Of a DNA stretch of 64,000 bases, positions 32,712 to 42,300 are shown piece by piece. The notes beneath the pieces were generated by a model, which was not told where the DNA came from, searched no databases, and was given only the letters and a program-made list of their open reading frames with translations. The stretch is from Paenibacillus silvestris (GTDB lineage Bacteria; Bacillota; Bacilli; Paenibacillales; NBRC-103111). Each line of letters begins with the position of its first letter. Within the stretch, counting starts at the first letter, position 1. The position numbers and the translations under genes are program-made. The stretch spans positions 146,455-210,454 of the forward strand of contig NZ_WTUZ01000016.1 in assembly GCF_009882985.1 (NCBI RefSeq), in the 5' to 3' direction.

Positions 32712-34445
32712 ATGATTAGCGAGGAAACAAAACAAATACCAGACACCCTTCTGCTCGAAGAGCGGGCTGGGCATGTGCTTAGCGCCATTATTGGCATGGC
32801 GGATGAGGATGCCGGATATATTCCTTTTTTTGCAGCGAATTTGATGGAGAAGCCAGCGTTTCTGACGCATGGGGATTGGGATTATGGCTCCAGCCATGGC
32901 CGTTTGGTGGATGCCCTCATCTTGGCGAGGCATATGACAGGAGACGAGCGGGGGCGGGATATTGAGGAGCGTTACAGAGCCAATTTCCTTAGCTTTTTTA
33001 AAGAAGATGGACTCAGTTACCGCCAAATCAATCCGAAAGCGCCTTGGGAAACGAACGCTAATTTGATTGATCAGCGGGCCGTCATCCTCGCGCTGACTTC
33101 CTGGTTTATGTCCACAGGCGACCGCAAGATCAAGCATGTTGCTGATAAGCATGTGGCTGCGCTCAAGCGTATCGCTATTAAAGAGAAAGACGTATGGTAC
33201 TATCCGGCTTCTGAGTACACGGTGAATGGCTGGCCATCGACGAACGCGGTTCAGCTGCGATTAGCCCCGGACCCGGCTGCCTTCTGCGGTCGTTTGGTCA
33301 TGCCCTTGCTCAAGTATTATGAGCTGACAGGGAACATGGATGCTTTCGAGCTGTGCCAGTTCTTCTCGGCGCTAATCGTTCATCGCAGCGGTGTTTTCAA
33401 TCCGGATGGCAGCTTCAACGATTCGCTTGCTTATCGCAGCGGTCATTTCCATACCCGTATTGGTACGCTGGATGCTCTTGCGCGGTTTGCTTTGCATACC
33501 CAGGACGCTTCGATCATCCATTTCGTCAAGAAGAGCTATGATTGGGCGTTAACGCGCTGTACAACGTTTGGCTGGACGCCTGGCGATATGCACGAACAAG
33601 CATTTGAACATGAAACCTGCTCGCTTGTGGACTTGATTTCTACGGGAATTACGCTGGCTAGAGTCGGCTATGTCGAGTACTGGGGCGTCGTCGAACGTTT
33701 CCTGCGCAACCACTTAACGGAGTCGCAACTGCTGAATCTGGATTGGGTTGTGGGAGCTGACAACAAAGCGAATGATGATGTTGGGATGAAATCCTACTTC
33801 AACGTGGCGGAGCGCACGCGTGGCGCGTTCGCCGGGTACTCCGCACCGAACGATTTCTGTTGTAATGTCAGCGGAGGCAGAGGGCATACCAGCGATCTGC
33901 AGACCTGCTGTATCGGCTCAGGGACGCGCGGTTTATTTATGGGATGGAGCAATACGATTACAGAGCATAATGGGACTATCAGTGTGAACTTCCTGCTCAG
34001 CAGAGGCTCCCGTTGGCTAGACGTTTCCAGCCATCTGCCTCACGAGGGACGGGTGGAATTGGAGATTCATCGCAGCCTGCCTAGGCTGTTGGTTCGTATC
34101 CCTGATTGGGCTGGTTATGCGAAAGTAGAGATTTACCGAGAGCTTGGAGATAGCGTACGAACACATTCCGGAAGCGAACCAAGCATGTGGGTGAACCAGC
34201 GTTTCCTCGCAATGGGCCAAGTCCAGGCTGGCGAGAAAATCACGTTGACCTTCCCGCTTAGTGAGCGCCAAACCATAGAGAAGGCGGTGGGGCAGGAGTT
34301 TATTACACGGTGGCGCGGGGATGATGTCATTCATTTGAGCCCGGCAGGGACGCATCACCCCTTTTATAATAACCGTAAAATATTTGAGAAAGCACCCCTC
34401 CGTACAGGCCAGTATCGCCGCTTGCAGGAGGAATTTTATTGGTAA
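32712..34445 (+). CDS. GH127-like glycosidase (beta-L-arabinofuranosidase clan)
   Basis: 577 residues from ATG 32712, nine bases after AAGGAG; TTG 32706 is too close to that site. The N-terminal two thirds read as an (alpha/alpha)6 barrel. HETCS supplies Glu301 and Cys303, and QTCCIGSG supplies Cys399 and Cys400; this matches the E-x-C and C-C zinc/nucleophile set of GH127 and GH146 enzymes. The rest (SVNFLLSRGSRW, LPRLLVRIPDWA) is the beta-sandwich pattern of the same families. No signal peptide. These enzymes remove beta-L-arabinofuranose, a residue of plant wall glycans. Overall similarity looks distant, so a related sugar is possible. It opens the Moc-like gene group. Confidence 0.65.
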   Translation: MISEETKQIPDTLLLEERAGHVLSAIIGMADEDAGYIPFFAANLMEKPAFLTHGDWDYGSSHGRLVDALILARHMTGDERGRDIEERYRANFLSFFKEDGLSYRQINPKAPWETNANLIDQRAVILALTSWFMSTGDRKIKHVADKHVAALKRIAIKEKDVWYYPASEYTVNGWPSTNAVQLRLAPDPAAFCGRLVMPLLKYYELTGNMDAFELCQFFSALIVHRSGVFNPDGSFNDSLAYRSGHFHTRIGTLDALARFALHTQDASIIHFVKKSYDWALTRCTTFGWTPGDMHEQAFEHETCSLVDLISTGITLARVGYVEYWGVVERFLRNHLTESQLLNLDWVVGADNKANDDVGMKSYFNVAERTRGAFAGYSAPNDFCCNVSGGRGHTSDLQTCCIGSGTRGLFMGWSNTITEHNGTISVNFLLSRGSRWLDVSSHLPHEGRVELEIHRSLPRLLVRIPDWAGYAKVEIYRELGDSVRTHSGSEPSMWVNQRFLAMGQVQAGEKITLTFPLSERQTIEKAVGQEFITRWRGDDVIHLSPAGTHHPFYNNRKIFEKAPLRTGQYRRLQEEFYW

Positions 34446-34458
34446 AAGGAGGGGGCCC

Positions 34459-35463
34459 ATGGGTAAATATCGGGCAGGCACTGAGCTCAAAGAGGGATTC
34501 TCAATCATCAAGTTAACGGATGAAGGAAGCCGTTCCTCCGCGGAACTGCTTCCGGCAATCGGTAATAATCTCTATCGTTTCACCTGCGGTGGATATGAGG
34601 TCCTTGTGCCGCCTGCGAACTTAACATCTTTTTCACTGGAATCGGATGAGGTATTTAAGTATGGCACACCTCTCTTATCTCCGCCGAACAGGGTGAGGAA
34701 GGGTCAATTTATATTCAAGGGGCGTGCCTATAAGCTGCCTCTGAACGAGCCTCCTGACCATCATTTACACGGTGAAATATGTGCCAAGGCATGGGAAGTG
34801 ATAGCTTATGGCGCTTCGGAGGAGGAAGGGGCTTGGGTGACCAGCCAATTTCGCTATGCCGAACATCCAGAGATAATGGCCTATTTTCCTCATAAGCTGG
34901 TCTTCACCATGACTTATCGGCTGTGGGATGGACGACTTGATTTGGAAGGAGGAATTACGAATGAAGGCGTGGAGGAAGCACCGTTCGCTTTTGGGCTGCA
35001 TCCTTACTTTGCAGTTCCGTTCGGGAGCGGTGAAGAGATTTCCCTTCGTATACCTGCGGCTGCGGAATGGCCTGTTACGAATCAGGCATTCGTAATGGGG
35101 ACACCAGAGGTGTCGGCTTTCAGCCAAGGGCTTCTTGAAGGTGTCCCTATCGACAATTATCCGCTGCTTGGCTGTTCATTGATCTCCATGGGGCAAGCTG
35201 CGGATCGTACATGCCGGATTGATATGAAGAATCGGGACTACACGATTGCTTATCAGTTTGATCAGATTTTTCCTTATGTCGTCTTATTTCGACCCGATTG
35301 GGCATCGGCTTATTCGCTGGAACCTTACACCTATGTTACGGATGCATTCAATCTTCCTTACGAACACGAACTGACGGGAGCCCGAGGCATACGGGCAGGT
35401 GAACATGTCCGATTCACAACAGGGATGTGGATTGAGAAAAGAGGAGGCGCAGCGCATGGATAA
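34459..35463 (+). CDS. Aldose 1-epimerase-like protein
   Basis: 334 residues from ATG 34459, with AAAGGAGGGGG just upstream; the longer frame from 34384 overlaps the previous gene and lacks a site. It has the galactose-mutarotase beta-sandwich: DHHLHGEIC with a likely active-site His near residue 97, FGLHPYF with the second His near 180, and SLEPYTYVTDAFN with the expected base Glu near 295. Members convert alpha and beta anomers of free sugars. It overlaps the next gene by eight bases. In this operon it probably prepares a sugar released by the GH127-like enzyme for the dehydrogenase that follows. Confidence 0.82.
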   Translation: MGKYRAGTELKEGFSIIKLTDEGSRSSAELLPAIGNNLYRFTCGGYEVLVPPANLTSFSLESDEVFKYGTPLLSPPNRVRKGQFIFKGRAYKLPLNEPPDHHLHGEICAKAWEVIAYGASEEEGAWVTSQFRYAEHPEIMAYFPHKLVFTMTYRLWDGRLDLEGGITNEGVEEAPFAFGLHPYFAVPFGSGEEISLRIPAAAEWPVTNQAFVMGTPEVSAFSQGLLEGVPIDNYPLLGCSLISMGQAADRTCRIDMKNRDYTIAYQFDQIFPYVVLFRPDWASAYSLEPYTYVTDAFNLPYEHELTGARGIRAGEHVRFTTGMWIEKRGGAAHG

Positions 35464-36550
35464 TTTGGATTTGAATATCAGGCCGGAAATGCCGGCACGC
35501 AAAGATTTCCGAATCGGCTGCATCGGTTCAGGGTTCATTATGCGAGACTGCCATCTTGTGGCTTATCGTGATGCTGGCTTTAATCCCGTGGCGATCGCAT
35601 CGCGAACCTACGATAACGCCAAGGCGGTTGCAGAACTGCGGAACATTAAGACTGTGCACAGGACGTGGGAGGAGCTGGTGCAGGATTCGGATATCGAGAT
35701 TTTGGATATCGCGTTTCCCCCGGATCGGCAGCTTGAAGTTGTCCGACTTGCGGTGAAGATGAAGCATATCAAAGGCGTTTTGTGCCAAAAACCACTGGCT
35801 ATGAATACGAAGGAAGCCCGGGAGATCGTGGAACTTTGCGAGAATGCGGGTATCAAAATCGCTGTCAATTCCAACATGCGCTACGACCAGTCGATGCGTG
35901 CTCTCAAGACGATTCTTGAGCGGGGCTATCTTGGGCAGCCAGTTATAGCGACGATAGAAATGCGCGCAATTCCGCATTGGCAGGACTTTCTGCATAAGTA
36001 TGAGCATCTTGAGATTATGAATATGGGGATTCATCATATTGACGTGTTCAGGTATTTGTTCGGCGATCCGCAGAAAGTTACAGCCGTTACGCGCAGCGAT
36101 CCCCGGACCAAATTCCCACATATAGACGGGATATCGCAATATACGTTCCAGTATGCGAATGAGTTCATGGCGACCAGTCTGGATGACGTCTGGGCGTGGC
36201 CGGGAGAAGGAACTGAGAAGGATATTTACATCAAATGGCGGGTCGAGGGACTTAGCGGTATGGCACAGGGCACGATAGGGTGGCCGGTTTATCCAGAGAG
36301 ATCGCCAAGCACATTAGCCTATACGACGACACAAGCACCGAATCAGTGGTTCCGTCCAACATGGGACGAAGTCTGGTTTCCAGATGCATTCCAAGGCACG
36401 ATGGCGCAGCTGCTGCGAGCGGTCGAATCAGACAGCGAGCCTGAAATTGGCGGCAGGGATAATTTGAAGACGATGGCAGCTGTCGATGCTTGTTACAAGT
36501 CCATTGCTGAAGGCAGGACAGTCCTATTTTCCGAAGTATCAGATTCCTAA
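35456..36550 (+). CDS. Gfo/Idh/MocA-family oxidoreductase (MocA-like position)
   Basis: 364 residues from ATG 35456, eight bases after GAGGAGG. The N-terminal Rossmann fold opens with IGCIGSGFIMRDCH. The usual EKP motif is present as CQKPLAMN near residue 112, keeping the Lys. The C-terminal alpha/beta domain contains MGIHHIDVFRYLFGDP with the expected catalytic-region His pair. The family uses NAD(P) to oxidise sugars or inositols. Its place directly before a TIM-barrel isomerase, a desaturase-like oxygenase and a Rieske ferredoxin mirrors rhizobial mocA, mocC, mocD and mocE, so oxidation of a demethylated sugar or inositol is a reasonable inference. Confidence 0.88.
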   Translation: MDNLDLNIRPEMPARKDFRIGCIGSGFIMRDCHLVAYRDAGFNPVAIASRTYDNAKAVAELRNIKTVHRTWEELVQDSDIEILDIAFPPDRQLEVVRLAVKMKHIKGVLCQKPLAMNTKEAREIVELCENAGIKIAVNSNMRYDQSMRALKTILERGYLGQPVIATIEMRAIPHWQDFLHKYEHLEIMNMGIHHIDVFRYLFGDPQKVTAVTRSDPRTKFPHIDGISQYTFQYANEFMATSLDDVWAWPGEGTEKDIYIKWRVEGLSGMAQGTIGWPVYPERSPSTLAYTTTQAPNQWFRPTWDEVWFPDAFQGTMAQLLRAVESDSEPEIGGRDNLKTMAAVDACYKSIAEGRTVLFSEVSDS

Positions 36551-36584
36551 CAAATACATTTCATTTACTAGGAGGAAATTGCTA

Positions 36585-37487
36585 ATGATCTCAGTCGGTA
36601 TTTTTAATGGGTACTATCCGTATTCCTTGGAGGAATCCATCTCCCGCATGAAAAGAGACGGGTTTTCCTGTGTGCAACTGGATTTGTCCTTCAAAGACAT
36701 GGATCTTGCCTACGAAACGCTAACGAAAGAAAAGTGTCACCGTATTCGCGATGCCTTCCGTGATGCTAATTTGCCGATCGTCTGCATTTCCGGTTATACG
36801 AACATCATTCATCCAGATCCGAAGAAGCGTGAACAAAATTTGTTCGGCTTGCAGACTTTGCTGAAGTTTGCCCGCGATTTGGGGACTCCGTACGTCATCA
36901 GCGAGACGGGCACTTATCATACGGAAAGTGATTGGGTGTGGGATCCGAAGAATGGTTCGGAGGAAGCTTACGAGGAGACTTGCCGTCAAATTGAAGCACT
37001 CGCCAAGTTCGCTTATGACCATGGATCGGTATTCCTTGTGGAAAACTACGTAAATAACGTGATTGGCTCTGTCGACTCGCTAACTCGTTTATTCTCGGAT
37101 GTCAATCATCCAGGCCTCGGACTGCTGATGGACCCGACTAACTACTTCACGGACAGCAACATTGGCCACGTCGATGAGACATTGAACCGCATTTTCCATA
37201 CACTCGGGGATAAAATAAAGATTGCGCATGCCAAAGACTGCAAGCCTGCCGAGGATTTGTCAGAGAAGCATGCTGAAATCGACGCCGTCGAGTCGCATAC
37301 CTTCCGGGGTGCAGGTGCCGTTGAGCTTCCAGCTCCCGGACTTGGCATTCTGAACTATGACTTATATTTGCAAAAGCTGTCTAAGCTGCACCCGAATATT
37401 CCGATTATTATCGAGCATCTGGATGAGCAGGATATCCCGCGCGCGAAAAAATTCCTTGATGACAAGCTGAAAACAATCGGCGGCTAA
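36585..37487 (+). CDS. Sugar phosphate isomerase/epimerase family protein (MocC/IolE-like)
   Basis: 300 residues from ATG 36585 after AGGAGGAA; the frame is open further upstream, to 36486, only inside the previous gene. It is a xylose-isomerase-like TIM barrel. Probable metal ligands are Glu in ISETGTYH and LVENYVNNV, Asp in LLMDPTNYF, His in IAHAKDCK and Glu in IIEHLDEQ. Members include IolE, IolI, hydroxypyruvate isomerase and MocC. It lies 34 bases after the dehydrogenase gene, consistent with acting on its keto product by isomerisation, epimerisation or dehydration. Confidence 0.85.
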   Translation: MISVGIFNGYYPYSLEESISRMKRDGFSCVQLDLSFKDMDLAYETLTKEKCHRIRDAFRDANLPIVCISGYTNIIHPDPKKREQNLFGLQTLLKFARDLGTPYVISETGTYHTESDWVWDPKNGSEEAYEETCRQIEALAKFAYDHGSVFLVENYVNNVIGSVDSLTRLFSDVNHPGLGLLMDPTNYFTDSNIGHVDETLNRIFHTLGDKIKIAHAKDCKPAEDLSEKHAEIDAVESHTFRGAGAVELPAPGLGILNYDLYLQKLSKLHPNIPIIIEHLDEQDIPRAKKFLDDKLKTIGG

Positions 37488-37515
37488 TAGGTAAGGGAAG
37501 AAGGAGTGACTTGAC

Positions 37516-38610
37516 ATGTCCGTAAAAAAGAAAAAAAGGGACTACAGCATCACAGGAGCTGAGAATCATCGGGCAATCGAGCTCGGGCTAGCGGATGCGG
37601 AGTGGTATACATGCCCAATTCCTCGTCAGCGGATGAAAGAATTGATGAAAAGGAAGGATGGCCCGGCCATTCGCGACACGACCATATGGATTGGCGGACT
37701 TCTGATTCTGGGGTATCTTGCTTACTTGTCCTGGGGAACCTGGTGGGCAATTCCTGCCTTTCTTGCTTATGGCATTCTCTATGCGACGCCAGGCGATTCC
37801 AGATGGCATGAGTGCGGGCACGGAACAGCATTTAAGACGCCTTGGATGAACGAAGTCGTGTATCAGTTTGCGTCCTTTCTAGTCCTGCGGTCGGCAACTC
37901 CTTGGCGGTGGAGCCATGCCCGCCATCATACGGACACGATCATCGTTGGACGTGATCCAGAGATCATTACTGAGCGGCCTCCGATTTGGAAAATTCTTAT
38001 TATGCAAATTTTTCATCTGTATGGCGGGCCTATTGAGATTAAACGATTCTTTCTCCATACGTTCGGCAGGCTGGATGAGCAGGAGAATGCGTATATTCCC
38101 TCCTCACAGCACCGGAAAACATTTCGAGAAGCACGCATTTATATGCTTATTATTCTTGCTGTTCTGGCAGCATGCCTAGTTACAGGCAGCTTATTACCTG
38201 CAATGTTCGTGTTTCTGCCTTCCTTCTATGGTGGAATTGTTGTGCTCCTGTTCGGTGTTACGCAGCATTTGGGTCTCTACGAAGATGTGCTGGACCATCG
38301 TTTGAACACTCGAACGGTTTATATGAATCCGATTTTTCGGTTTTTGTATTGGAACATGAACTATCACACCGAACACCATATGTTTCCAATGGTTCCTTAC
38401 CATGCGCTGCCACTGCTGCATGAGGAGATGAAATCCGATTGCCCTGCAGCGAGACCAAGTTTAGGGGCAGCACTGAAAGAGGTTGTTGGTGCTTTAAGAA
38501 AGCAAAAGCAAGACCCTGCTTATGTTGTGGTGAAACCACTTCCTAGAACGGCGCGCCCATATATGTACGGGCCTGCTCATGCGTTAAAAGAGAGGAGCGA
38601 ATTAGGATGA
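37516..38610 (+). CDS. Desaturase-like di-iron oxygenase (MocD-like)
   Basis: 364 residues from ATG 37516 with a GAAGGAG site. Three histidine boxes are present: HECGH at 98-102, HARHH at 134-138 and HTEHH at 284-288, the ligand set of membrane fatty-acid desaturases and hydroxylases. Hydrophobic segments lie near residues 55-85 and 205-250. It is coupled by ATGA to a Rieske ferredoxin gene. That pairing, inside a group with MocA- and MocC-like genes, matches mocD and mocE of rhizopine catabolism, where the pair is linked to O-demethylation of 3-O-methyl-scyllo-inosamine. I infer an oxidative demethylase or hydroxylase for a methylated sugar or inositol. A lipid desaturase is the alternative. 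Confidence 0.85.
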   Translation: MSVKKKKRDYSITGAENHRAIELGLADAEWYTCPIPRQRMKELMKRKDGPAIRDTTIWIGGLLILGYLAYLSWGTWWAIPAFLAYGILYATPGDSRWHECGHGTAFKTPWMNEVVYQFASFLVLRSATPWRWSHARHHTDTIIVGRDPEIITERPPIWKILIMQIFHLYGGPIEIKRFFLHTFGRLDEQENAYIPSSQHRKTFREARIYMLIILAVLAACLVTGSLLPAMFVFLPSFYGGIVVLLFGVTQHLGLYEDVLDHRLNTRTVYMNPIFRFLYWNMNYHTEHHMFPMVPYHALPLLHEEMKSDCPAARPSLGAALKEVVGALRKQKQDPAYVVVKPLPRTARPYMYGPAHALKERSELG

Positions 38611-38924
38611 GTCTCGGAGAATGGATTGAAGCATGCCCTGCAGATGAAGTGGAGATGGAAGATGTCATCCGTTTCGATCACCATGATCGGACATTTGCGA
38701 TTTATCGCACGGAGAAAGGCGACTACTACGCATCGGACGGTTTTTGTACCCATGGCAAGTTTCATTTGTCTGGTGGCTTAGTCATGGGTAATCTAATCGA
38801 GTGCCCGAAGCATAATGGCCGTTTTGACATTCCCACGGGTGTTGCGAAACGCGTGCCTGCTTGTGTAGATTTGCAGACGTATCCGGTGAAGGTAGAAGCG
38901 GGAAAAGTGTTTATTCAAATTTGA
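38607..38924 (+). CDS. Rieske [2Fe-2S] ferredoxin (MocE-like)
   Basis: 105 residues, start ATG 38607 overlapping the oxygenase stop as ATGA. The cluster ligands are Cys47 and His49 (CTHG) and Cys66 and His69 (CPKH), separated by 16 residues, the standard Rieske spacing. The length is that of a free ferredoxin, not an oxygenase alpha subunit. It should pass electrons to the di-iron oxygenase encoded just before it. No ferredoxin reductase (MocF-like) is present in the window, so one must be supplied from elsewhere. It is the last gene of this group. Confidence 0.9.
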   Translation: MSLGEWIEACPADEVEMEDVIRFDHHDRTFAIYRTEKGDYYASDGFCTHGKFHLSGGLVMGNLIECPKHNGRFDIPTGVAKRVPACVDLQTYPVKVEAGKVFIQI

Positions 38925-38925
38925 G

Positions 38926-39110
38926 CATAACGGACCCAGATAGCTCTATTTGGTGCTTTTGGGCTAGTTTTAGTATCTAACGGACTCACGAGCCGCTATC
39001 GGCTATGAAATCACGTAGAACATCGATAGAATCCATGAATAACGTCTCCTCAGTCCGATAGCCCCTCCAATTCAGCCGAATTTGGCGGAATAACGTCAGT
39101 TGAGTCCTTA
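38926..39110. repeat. Degenerate interspersed repeats, direct and inverted copies
   Basis: Four related units of about 25 bases: 38927-38953 (ATAACGGACCCAGATAGC...), 38976-39003 (TCTAACGGACTCACGAGCC...), 39037-39064 (GAATAACGTCTCCTCAGTCC...) and 39086-39109 (GGAATAACGTCAGTTGAGTC...). The third and fourth match each other directly. The third read in reverse complement matches the second (TATCGGACTGAGGAGACG against TAACGGACTCACGAGCCG). The units resemble short non-coding repeats scattered through intergenic DNA. No open reading frame with a ribosome site lies here. Confidence 0.6.
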
Positions 39111-39198
39111 AGAAAAAAAGTAGCTACTTGGAAGGGCTTGTCGGGTGAGCGGCTATTGGTGGGATTCGTGGTGCTTTAACGCAGGATGAATAAAACAA
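39111..39198. other. Intergenic stretch with no recognised feature
   Basis: Between the repeat cluster and the promoter motif of the S-layer-homology gene I see no coding potential, hairpin or motif apart from an A-run at 39111-39119. A transcription stop for the Rieske operon would be expected before this point, but no clear terminator is visible. Confidence 0.5.
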
Positions 39199-39254
39199 CC
39201 TATAAAATTGCATAAAAGCCCCCATAATACGGCCACGTTTTTGTAATAAAGTTA
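39199..39254 (+). promoter_or_regulatory. Composite promoter motif copy B
   Basis: CCTATAA at 39199-39205, 19 bases, TAAT at 39225-39228 preceded by CCCCCA, and GTAATAAAGTTA at 39243-39254. The leading AACAACCTATAA and the trailing GTAATAAAGTTA are identical to copy A. It lies 146 bases upstream of the start at 39374, leaving a long untranslated leader that contains a second promoter-like site. Confidence 0.6.
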
Positions 39255-39315
39255 GTCCATGCAAGAAAATGAGCGAATGAGAGCGGGGCTGATTACATTG
39301 AGGCAATAATTTTTT

Positions 39316-39342
39316 TTGCACATAATGTAAGCGTTTTATAAT
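39316..39342 (+). promoter_or_regulatory. SigA-like promoter with half cre site
   Basis: TTGCAC at 39316-39321 and TATAAT at 39337-39342, spacer 15. The spacer contains ATGTAAGCGTTT, the left half of a catabolite-response-like element. It would place a transcript start about 25 bases before the ATG at 39374. Confidence 0.5.
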
Positions 39343-39373
39343 GGGGTATCATCTTGATAAGGAGGTGCACGAA

Positions 39374-42300
39374 ATGAGGAAAGAACTTGCTTTGTTACTA
39401 ACCATTATGCTGTTATGTTACTGCTTTACCCCTTTTGTCAGTGCGGAAGAAACCGCTGCACCCAAAACACCATCCACAACGACGGCACCAAAACCATCAA
39501 CCAAACCTGCGGCAAAACCAGCAGCAAAGCCCACAGCAACTCCGACCGTAACGGTAGATACTTATTTAGCTGATCAACTCAGTGATCTGAAAAGTCTTTC
39601 GAAGGATGACAAGAAAAAAATCAATGTTCTCTTGAAAATGGATGCGATTGAGAAGTCGTCTGCGGATACTTTTGGGGTGGAAGATGCCATCAATCGAGCT
39701 CAGTTAGCAAAAACAGCTACGCTCGTGTTGGGATTAACCATCGAAAACATGGTCACGGGATCAAGTTTTACAGATGTCTCTACGAATGACGTTTCAAGTC
39801 ACTATGTGGAGGCGCTAAAGAAAGCAAATCTCACCTATGATGCAGTTGATAGCAAGTTCAATCCGACAGGAAACGTTACCCGCCAAGAGCTCGCTATGCT
39901 GTTGATCAAAGGACTCGGCTTGGATGAGAAGGCGAAAGCAGCAGCTCCTAGTAAAGATGAGACGGTAGACGCTAATTATAAAAGTTATGTCACCTACGCG
40001 CTGCAGCAAAAGCTCATGACTAATCAGGCAGATGGCAAATTCGGCGGTACGGTTACCGTGACTCGAAAAACACTTGCACTGGCTTCTTATGCAGCTCTCC
40101 AGCTTCATCTGACTACGGCTAAACCTGCGAAAGCTTCGATTGCAGAAGTAAAAGTAATCGGTAAAACCAAAATGATCGTTAGGCTGAATCGCGATGTGGA
40201 TGCCAATAAAGCCGTTTTGACAGTTACCAAAGATGGACTGTTGGATTCAGATGGAGAACCGCTGCCTCTAACAGGTGGTGTCGATTGGTCGGAAGACAAT
40301 ACGACAGCAACAATGAATATGGACGATAAGTTCGTATTCGGCAGCTATCAAGTGGTACTATCCGATGTGGACGTTGCAAAAGGTACAATGACATTTATGC
40401 CGGAGACGGAACGAGTTACGAAGGTTGAATTCGTTACGAACACCGAAAAGCTGCCAAAGTCAAAAGTGCTCATTGAGTATAAGGCGACTAACCAGTTTGG
40501 CGAGAAGATGGAATTGTCGGCAAGCAATGTGAATGTAATTGTTAGTGCCAGTGCAACGAAGAACGTTGTACCTACAATCTATTCCAGCATTAACGCAATC
40601 GGTATGGATTTGAGTAATGTTCTGTACAATAGTTCAATAACGGTTGTTATCCTTGAAAAAAGTGGATACATCTCCGTTAGTAAAACGTTTCCAGTTGGCG
40701 ATCCTCCGCAAGTGAAAAAGATTGATTTGGGAGATGCCAAAAACAATATAAAACTCCCAAGTGGTCAGTTGCTTTTTAGATCAGGTGAGAAAGCTTATCT
40801 TGCCTTTAAAGCATACGACCAATATGAGAATCGAGTCGTTGATCCGCTGTATTTGAACATTGGCATTCAGCGGATGTTTACCGGGGGACTCGGAAATGTA
40901 TTTAAAAGTGAAGGTCAAAACGACTTTGTTGATTTCGAAAATGATGGCTACCCCGATTTACAATTGGTGGCTTACCCGGGACTAAACAGCGACAAAGAAG
41001 TTACGATTACTTTGTTCTACGACGGTAAGCAAGTATCCCAGACGGTTCTAGTAAGAACTCCGAAGTCACCTTCGGCGATAACGATCGGTCCATTAGCCAA
41101 ACCAATGACGGAAGGCGACACCAATGTTTCTATCAACTTAAAAATCGTCGACTCTTCCAATTACGAATTAACTCCAGCGGAAAGAGCATCTCTTTTATCA
41201 TCTGGCAAAATATCGCTATTCGCCACTGGTGGCATAACGCTAGGAAATCCCGCTATTGATGCGAATGGAGCGATTATCGTCCAGCAGGTGACAGGACCGG
41301 GTCCAGCTACGATCAATATTCGTCAGAATGGCACGAATCAGGTGGTAACACTCCAGACGAATATTGAAACTGGACGCAAGCCGGATAAAATTATCGTTGA
41401 TGCTAATGGATCTGCTGCAAATGTTTTGGCACTGAATGGTTTGGCTAATGGAGTAACTACGGCCAAAGCCCAATTCATCATTTACGATCAATTCGGCATT
41501 GAGTACAAAACGAAGCGTGATGATTATAAGGTTCAATTGAAACTTGAGAAAATCAGCGGTGATACAGGCTCAGTTGTTAGTGTGACCTATGGCAGTAAAA
41601 AAGAAGTATGGCTTAGCGATGCCAATTTGGTGGCTTTGAAAGATTTAGGTGATGTAGACATAACAAGTCTAACATTCAACCCTTCACCAACATTGAGCGG
41701 CAGTTATAAGCTGACAGCTACAATCGTTCATGTTGAGGCAACTACCGGCCAAATCCTTGAGGCGTTGAGTTCCGATTCTGTGACGGTTGACGTCAAAAAC
41801 ATCGCTAACGCGAACTTGACCTACTCGGTTGAAATGTCGGCTAGTGGTGATCTTTTCGCGATTGGTAGAGCACTCCTCGATACTGGCGCTGCTCCCACGG
41901 TTACAGATATAACGTACCTGCTGGCTGACTACTCCATGTTAACTCAGACAGCTGTAGTAAAAGTCAAAGACGGATCAAGCGTTGAGGCGTTTTCCATCAC
42001 GCCAAAGGCTGTTACTTCTGATAATCCAAAGGTCATCGGCACCAGGGGAAATCGGGTTATTGGTTTGGATACAGGTAGAACGAACTTGACGGTTTGGTAC
42101 GATTCTCCACTCGGAGGACTTCAGAAGCTCACAATTACGAAAGGGTCCAACGTTGATATTCTAGTTCCTACCGAAATTAAGACAAATGGCGGCCCAGCAA
42201 CCTTTACAGGTGATCCAGCGGCAATACTGAACGGCAAGTACATCTGGGATTCCAGCTTAATGGGTAAATTGCAGGCTACTACGGGTTACGGTACGATTAA

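Noticed and set aside
35528-36139. Minus-strand open frame of 203 codons
   Set aside because: Antisense of the MocA-like gene, with no start context.
37516-38610. Plain fatty-acid desaturase of membrane lipids
   Set aside because: Coupling to a Rieske ferredoxin and MocA/MocC-like genes favours a catabolic oxygenase; the lipid role is kept only as an alternative.
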